IMG/VR virus record: IMGVR_UViG_3300032242_001291
Span: 1-47,977 of that record
Length of the DNA stretch: 47,977 nt
Direction: 5' to 3' (one strand)
From: a virus
Part shown: positions 17,101 to 26,100 of the stretch, piece by piece
Layout of the letters: each line of letters starts with the position of its first letter
Position numbering within the stretch: position 1 is the stretch's first letter
The notes under the pieces: generated by a model
Database searches by the model: none
What the model was told of the DNA's origin: nothing
Seen by the model: the letters and a program-made list of their open reading frames with translations, nothing else
Position numbers and translations under genes: made by a program

Positions 17101-20100
17101 CTCCGTCTAAATTAGGATTATATCCTAGTTATGTTCCTAGGATTTACATTGATGATACTTATACTACTCCAACTAAAGTTATCCAAGGACACGACGGCAG
17201 TATTATCGTAGCTTATAATGATTACAGAGATGATTTAATCTTAGAATTAGAAAAAAGGATATTTAATTGTCGTAAAGTTGAATATGATCCGTCCATGTTT
17301 AATATTGATGATATTATTGGTGGATATTATCGTAAAAACGAATTTACTAAAGAAGAAATTAATAGTCTATTAGTGGGTGATTTTTTAAGATGGAATTCAA
17401 TAGCAGATTTAAATTTAAACAGTAATGATTATTATGTTGATGAGAATTCGTTTACATACAATTATAGAAATTGTCTAGATCCAAATAGTCTAGAAGGTCT
17501 TTATGGATATTGGAGAGGTATTTACAAATATTTTTATGATACAGATCGTCCTCATACATGTCCTTGGGAAATGCAGGGATTTACTATTAAACCATCTTGG
17601 TGGGATTCTGTGTATGGAGAAGCGCCCTATACAAGCGAAAATAAAATTATGTGGGATAATATTGAAAAAGGCATAATTCTTGATCCTATTAGACCTATCA
17701 TAAATCTTAGATATCGTAGGCCCGGATTAAGTTCTCATATACCTGTTGATTCTGATGGAAAACTTATTAGTCCGTTAGACAGTAATTTAGCAATTAATTT
17801 TTCATTAATTAATGCTAAAAATGAATATGTATTTGGAGACCAAAACCCTGTAGAAACAGCCTGGAGGAGATCAAGTGAATATCCTTATTCTGTAATTTCA
17901 GCATTATGTGTATTGAGAGGATCTGAATTTATTGGTAAAATGTGGGATAGATTTACGATTAAACGCAATATAGCTGGACAAGTATATTCTACAGTCTCTG
18001 GATTAAAAATACAGCCTTCAAAATTAACATATCCAAATATTCCTGTAGGAAATCCAAATGATTTAACTGTACCAGTAACAGTTACTTCTGGATTAGTTAA
18101 TTTTATTGAAGAATATCTATTTGATAAAAAGTATACTAATATTAATTCATATAAAGAAACATTAACTAATTTAAATACTAAATTATCATATCGCATAGGT
18201 GGATATACTAGCAAAGATCATATTAATGTTTTACTTGATAGTCGTAGTCCAAATGCATCAGGTACAGTATTCTTACCTGTTGAAAACTATAAAATATTCT
18301 ATAATAAGAGTTCTCCAATTGATACTATTTCTTATAGCGGAGTAGTTATAGAAAAAGTAGGAAGCTCTTATCCTCTATGGATTTCTAACTATCGATATCA
18401 TATCGGTGATAGAATATTATTCCAGGGAGAGGTTTATCATTGTATACTTACACATATCAGTAATAGTGATATTTCACTCACAGCAGCACAGAAATTTAAT
18501 CAAGATTCTAATAATTGGAATAGAGAAACAATATCTAAAATTGGTTACAAAATTAGAGGTTATGATTCTAAAAAAAATTATTTTGAAGTTTTAGGATATC
18601 GAGAAAGTCAGAATGACATAACAATAAATGTTGGTGGAATTTCAGAATCCTATATTACCTGGACAGGAAACAATAAAAATTTTATAGATTTAACAGAAGC
18701 CGAAAAAACAGCATTAGCCACGAAACAAATATATTATAATAAAGGTCAGATAGTAAAAGTCGATAATAACAAGTATTATCGTGCTATTGTTGGTCACACA
18801 GCATCTTCAACATTTGAAGATGATATTTCAAAATGGGCACCATTGGCTAAACTTCCAATTGTTGGTGGAGTTTCTGCTATACGCCGATCGAGATTTGGAA
18901 AGACACCTATCCGTGTTAATTATGGAACTGTATTTTCTACAATACAAGAAGTAGTTGATTTCTTATTATGTTATCAAAAAAGATTAGAATTGTGGGGATT
19001 TTCGTTTGATGATTATAATAAAGATCTAGATATACCATTAACATGGTTAACAAGTGCTAAAGAATTTATGTTCTGGACACTACAAAATTGGGCATCGGGT
19101 GCTGTAATAACTCTAAGTCCATCATCAAATAAAATAAATTTTACTCCTGTTATTAATGCTTCGGTTGATAATACAGATACTGATTTTTATGATTATAGCA
19201 TTTTCAAAGCAGACGGATCTCCTCTTAAGGCTGATTTAACAGATGTCTATCGTGAAAGATCTGGATTTGTAATTAAACCTACCTTACAATCAAATGATGG
19301 TATATTCCATATAAGGGCAAATTTAGTTTATAAAGAACATGTGATATTATTTGATAATGTCTCCATATTCAATGATGTATTATATGATAAGGTTCCAGGA
19401 TACAGACAGGGTCGATTAAAGATACTCGGTTATAAGACTATGTTTTGGGATGGTAGTTATACTAGTCCAGGATTTATGTATGATGATGCTGAAATATTAA
19501 ATTGGCAACCAAATACAGATTATATGATAGGTGATGTTGTTAGATATAAAAATTATTACTTTACAGCCCCTACTAAGATATTAAGTAAACATGATTTTAA
19601 TTATGCCGATTGGAAACAATTAAAATCAGCACCTACATCTGGATTAATCGCTAATTTTGATTATAAAGCAGAACAATTCCGTGATTTTTATAGTTTAGAT
19701 GCTAGCATGTTTGATTCAAAACAGGAAAATCTAGCAAGACATCTAATAGGATATCAACCTAGACAATATCTCGCTAATATCATCAATGACGATGTTGCTC
19801 AATATAAATTCTATCAAGGATTTATTAAGGAAAAAGGAACTCTCAATAGTATAACTAAACTTTTCGATGCACTTCGCGCTAGTGGGTTTAGTAATATTGA
19901 TATTAAAGAAGAATGGGCATTTAAGATAGGTGAATATGGAGCATCCGATGCCTATACAGAAATAGAGTTTCCGTTAGATGAAAAGAAATTCCGTCATAAC
20001 CCGCAAAATATAAATCTAACACAGAATAGTAAAGATTTTAATGATCTTTCTATATATAACGTGACTGCAAATGATATTTCAATTAAACCTAGCGATTATA

Positions 20101-23100
20101 ATAGTAATCCTTTTAAAACAGTTACAATTGACAACACGCAGGATAATTATGGGGTATTTAAGTATCAAGTAGCAGGATATGTTATGGATACCGATGTTGA
20201 TCATATAGTGATTAACGAAGCAGCATTATTAAATTATGACATATCTCTGTTTAAAGAAAAAGATAAGATATGGTTAGGATATACTTCAAATAATGATTGG
20301 AATGTTTATGAATATCTCAATACTAACATAATAATTACAGGTTGGACAGTATCTGACAATGTTATCGCATTAGAATGTAATGTTATTCCTGATCTTAGCG
20401 TTAATGATATTGTAGTAATATCAAATCTAGATTCGATTAACGGATCTTACAAAGTACAGCGTGTTTATAATAATATCGTTGAGATTTTTACATTTAATTC
20501 TACTATATTCACTATACAAGATAATGTAACATCTGGTGTAATACACGTCTTGAAATCTTCTCGATATGCATCATTAGACGCAGTATCGGATAAAAGATAT
20601 AATACTAAAGATATCCGTGGAGAGATTATTTGGGTGGATAATGATGCATCTGGAAGTTGGGTAGTATTCCAAAATCAAGATGCATTTACTAGCTCAGAAT
20701 TACCTGCGATTTATCAAGTAGATAATCAACAATACGGATATGAAGTTAAAGTGAATGCTAATGGAAATTGGATGTTTGTATCAACAATATCTAATGGATC
20801 TGGATTAGTAGTAGTCTTTAACCGCCCATCTAATTCTACTAGTTGGAATTTCATACAGACATTAATATTACCAAAAACATATCTTGTTTCAATATCAGGT
20901 ACAGAAAAATTTGGAATTAGTGTAGATGTTACTGATGACGGATCTATAGTAGCTATTGGTAGTATTGGTGTTAGCGATCTTAAAACAGCATATTCTAATA
21001 ATATCTACGTTGGTAGCGAAATCGGAATCAGTAGTGGATTAAACGCTCAAGGTGCTGTTATAACATTTGCTTATAATATCAATAGCACTAGATATGAATT
21101 AGATACAGTTATTACATCATATGCTCCAGTTTCTAATGAAAAATTTGGAAGTAAAGTAAAAATATCTAATGATGTAACTAATGTCTGGTTATTAGTTTCT
21201 AGTAATAATCCTAGCGTTGGTACTGGACAAGTACAGATATTTAGAAAGACAGATGGAATTTGGACTGCTAATTCACAGCAATACTTAGATTTTACTAATC
21301 ATTTAGGATCATCAGTTCCGTCATTAACAAGTGGCGGAATGTATGGTTATGCCTTAGATTGTACAGCAGGTGCTTTAAGGATCGCTGTATCTGCTCCATT
21401 TACAGGTGCTGGTGAAGTTTATGTATTCCAACGAAACAACTATACATTTACTTTAGTTGAAGTATTGAATTCTACTACTATGAATACAGATATAATTCCA
21501 AATACAGTTAGTGGTAATACTTACCTACATGATAAGGATATGTTTGGATACAGTCTTGCTATCACAGATAGATCACTCTTTGTATCATCTCCAAATGATG
21601 ACACTAAAGGATTTAATGTTGGATCTGTTTATGTATTTGCTAAAACTAATGGAATAACATTCAATAGTCTTTATAAGTTAGAACAACATATTTTACCTCC
21701 AATAGTTTCTACTAATGAAAGATTTGGTACTAAGGTATCGATTAATAAATCTAATAATGTTTTAGCTATCTCAGCAATTGGAGGTGATAGCCTAATTCCT
21801 GTAACTTTTGACAACTACTCAGATAGAATTTCTTCTACAGGATATGTATTAGATCCATTGAGTCATAAAATTACCGGAACTACGTTTGATAATAGTTCTA
21901 CAGTATTCTATGGTAAAAAAGCATATACTGGTGCTGTTTATGTTTATAATAGATTTGATGATAATTTCATCTATGGTGATAGACTACGTCCAGTAAATGA
22001 CCTTGAGAAGAATGACAACTTCGGTCAATCTATCTCAGTAACAGATGATACTATTGTTGTTGGAACTCCAAATAGATCTGTTAGTAACCATGTCTATGGT
22101 ACAGTGTTTACATTTGATTATACTGATTTAAGTTGGAATATTAAACAATCTCAAAATTCATTAATTGATATTAATAAATTTAAAAAAGCATTCATTTACG
22201 ATACCAAAAAAAATACTCTAATTGAAAATCTAGATTTTTATGATCCAGCAAAAGGACGTATTCCATCTATCGTAGATCAAGAAATTAAATACCAAACTTA
22301 TTATGATCCTGCTGTTTATCAGTATGGTGTGCCTAGCGAAGTATCTGTAGATCTAAGCATGCCTTGGACTGATCAACACGTTGGCGAAGTATGGTGGAAT
22401 CTTTCAACTGTTAAGTTCACATGGTATGAACAGGGTGATTCGACTTATAGGAACAATAACTGGGGTCGTATCTTTACAGGATGTACTATTGATATTTACG
22501 AATGGGTTGAAACAACATATCTTCCAAGTCAATGGGCAACTTTAGCAGATACTGAAAAAGGACTTGCTCTAGGTATAAGCGGTATACCTAAGGATATTGA
22601 CGATTTTACTTGGAGCAGCAAGTACAAATATGATCCAATCAGCGGAACTAAAACAACATTATATTATTATTGGGTTAAAAACAAGGCTACAGTTCCAAAT
22701 ATTACAACTAGAAATCTAAGTTGTGCTAATATATCTAATTTAATTTTAGATCCTAGATCACAAGGCTACCGATATATTTTTGTTACAAGTGAAAGTACTT
22801 TATCATTATCTAATATTAGCACTAAGTTAGTTGACACTAACATATCATTAAACCTTCAATTTTATGAAGTAGACAACACAGAATTATTGACACACAATGA
22901 ATATGTGTTAATAGCTAAAGATGATCCTATGGCGATTATTCCTTCTTCAATCGAAACTAAATGGTTTGATAGTTTAATAGGATCAAATCAATCAGGACAA
23001 TCCTTACCAGATTTAAAACTCAACAAGAGACAGCGATATGGTAATTTAAATAGTCCAAGACAGACCTGGTTTATCAATCGACTTGAGGCGTTAAAACAAT

Positions 23101-26100
23101 TATTTGAATATGTAAATAGTGTTTTAATAAATGTAAATTCACCAATAGTTGATGATATTAATTTTGCTAATTTAATGCAGAATGATCCAGAACCAACTTT
23201 AAATTCTAGTGATATTGATCAAATAGTTGATGTATTATATGAATTAAAGTTTATTGGAACTACAAAATTTAAGGCTGCAAAATTATCCTTACAGATTAAA
23301 GATGGTAAACTAAGCAGTGTTAATATAGATGCTCCGGGTTACGGTTATGGGCATAATAAAATTTATTCTACTGATGAATATGGTAATGCTAATAGATGGT
23401 ATGGACCTAATGTTACTATTGTCGGAACCGGAACAGGCGCAGTTGTACAGACAGTTGTTGATAATCAAGGACAGATTGTAAATGCCTTGATTATTAAACC
23501 AGGATCTAAATATGACAATACCAGCACAAAGATAATCATAAGAGACCATGCTGTACTAGTTAGAGTCGATGAAGAAGCAAATAATGCTTGGTGTATACAC
23601 TCTTGGGATATAACTAATCAAGAATGGGTGAGAATTAAAACACAGTCTTATGATGTAACAAGATACTGGTCTTATAAAGATTGGTATGCTACAGGATTTG
23701 GACTAGTTTCGGACGTTACTTTCCAAGTTGAAAGGCCTGTTGATCTCAATGGTTTACCTGCACTAATAGGAGATATTGTTAAGATTAACAGTGTCGGTTA
23801 TAGTGGTAACTGGCTATTACTATTAAGATATAATGATTCTTATAGTTCAGATTTCACTAATGATTATATAGTCGTTGGTAGAGAAAAAGGAACTATACAG
23901 TTTTCGGATAAACTTTATAATATTAATCAAGATCTAGGATTTGATACTAGTTCTAGTTTTGATCTAAGTTTATATGATCAGAGTTCGACTATTGAATTGA
24001 GGATAATATTAGAAACTTTACGAGACTACATCTTAATCAATGATTTGAAAATTGAATATATAAAAACATTCTTTAACAGTGTTTATTATGTATTGAATGA
24101 ACAATTATATACCGATTGGTGTTTTAAGACTAGTTTCTTAAAAGCCAATCATACAGTTGGAAAACTTAGGAAAAGAATTACTTTCCAAAGTGATGAAATC
24201 GCTAGTTACGAGTCATTTATTGAGGAAGCTAAACCTTATAAATCTAAAGTTAGAGAATGGGTAAGTTTATATCAATATACTGAAGAAACACCTTGTGCAG
24301 TAACTGATTTTGATTTGCCATCTTATTATAATAATAATCCTAAATCAGACAGGATTGAAAGAACTACTTTAGAGAGTGATAATATTAATACATATCCTTG
24401 GAAGAGTTGGTTAGATCATTACACTTATCAGATATCTGAGATAGTTATTAGTGATGGTGGAAGTAATTATACAACTACTCCTATCGTTATCATATCAGGC
24501 GGCGGAGGCACTGGTGCTAAAGCCTCGGCTTATGTTTCTAAAGGAAGTGTTTATAAGATTGTAGTTAATAATCCAGGATATGGATATACATCTGCTCCCA
24601 TAATTTTTATAAGTGGTGGTAACGGAAATGTAGATGCTACAAGGGCAAAAGCATATGCTATAATTGGAAATGGATTAGTTAGAACTAATCTAATAGGTAT
24701 GAAATTTGATAGATATACAAAATCTTATGTTGTAGATAATTTTAGATATACAGATATCTTTACAAGTACAAGTAATCAAACATCATTTAAATTAACATAT
24801 GCTCCAGAAATTGAAAAGAGCAAATTTACCATTATAGTTAATGGTCTTGCTTATTATGGATCTCAATATACAGTTTCTATTATTAAAAAAACACATGACA
24901 CTTATACAGCCTTAGAAGGATATGTTATATTTTCTACAGCACCAATTACCGGTTCTACTGTTGAAATAACTTATGATAAAAATATTAAGATATATTCAGC
25001 AGCCGATAGGACCAATTATGCTTATGATCCTACAGTAGGACAATATGGCAAAGATCTCGCACAATTAATGACGGGTATAGATTATGGTGGAGTTTCAATT
25101 ACTAGTATTGATTTTGAAATTGGCGGTGGTTGGGATATCCTACCATGGGATGTTTCATCGTGGGATAATGTTATTTCTAGTAATGACGATTATGTTGTAG
25201 GTTCGGATGGTATAGAAAGATCATTTACATTACCTTATGTTCCGGCTCTAGGCGAAACTATTAATGTCTATCTAAACAACATTAGAATAGATGATAATAG
25301 GATATTGAATTCATTTGTTGGAAATGGTGTTAATAAAGTTATAACTATTCCTGTAGGAATAACACTAACTGATGGGGATATTTTAACTTTCCGTAAAAGC
25401 ACAAGCGATGGATCAGTATTACCGTCTGATAGAAGTTTATTTGATACACTTATCACTGGAGGAGAATTTTCATATTCATCAGCAACCGGTGTAAACCCTG
25501 AGGATATAATAATCGACGGAGATGGACTAGTTACTTCTGATACTAGTTATGGACCTGAGGAATTAGTACAAGGTCAAGTATTTGATACTTTAGATATTAA
25601 AGTATATCATACTCCGTCAGCAGGCGGACCAAATGTTTACATTACCAATTATACTGGCAACGGTAGTACTAATAACTACCTATTTACTAAATTACCGGGT
25701 ACTTTAGATGGTATGATAGTATTAGTTGATAATCAACAAGTAGGATTTACCATTGATTATATTAATATGAATGTAATACTTGATACGATTCCAAATAATA
25801 ATTCTAAGATAGTCATCATAATAATTGATACAGCCGGATATGATATATTAGATAAAGAGACATTTATTGGTGATGGAGTAACTTCAGAATTCCTTACAGC
25901 AGCATATTATTCTAAAAATAATATTACTGTCTTTGTAACTGTTGATGGGATTGAAGTTGGTGCAGTAATCAAATCTAGTGATTCTAGATTTAGTACTATT
26001 GGTAATGTTTTGGTACAATTAGATACAGCACCAAATATAAATTCTGTTGTACAGATAATGGTATTTTCTGGTAATATACAGAAATTTAGCAAGGTAACTA

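Noticed and set aside
17885-18214. Minus-strand frame of 109 codons within the giant gene
   Set aside because: It is antisense to a continuous gp7-like frame, with no promoter or ribosome binding site and no domain.
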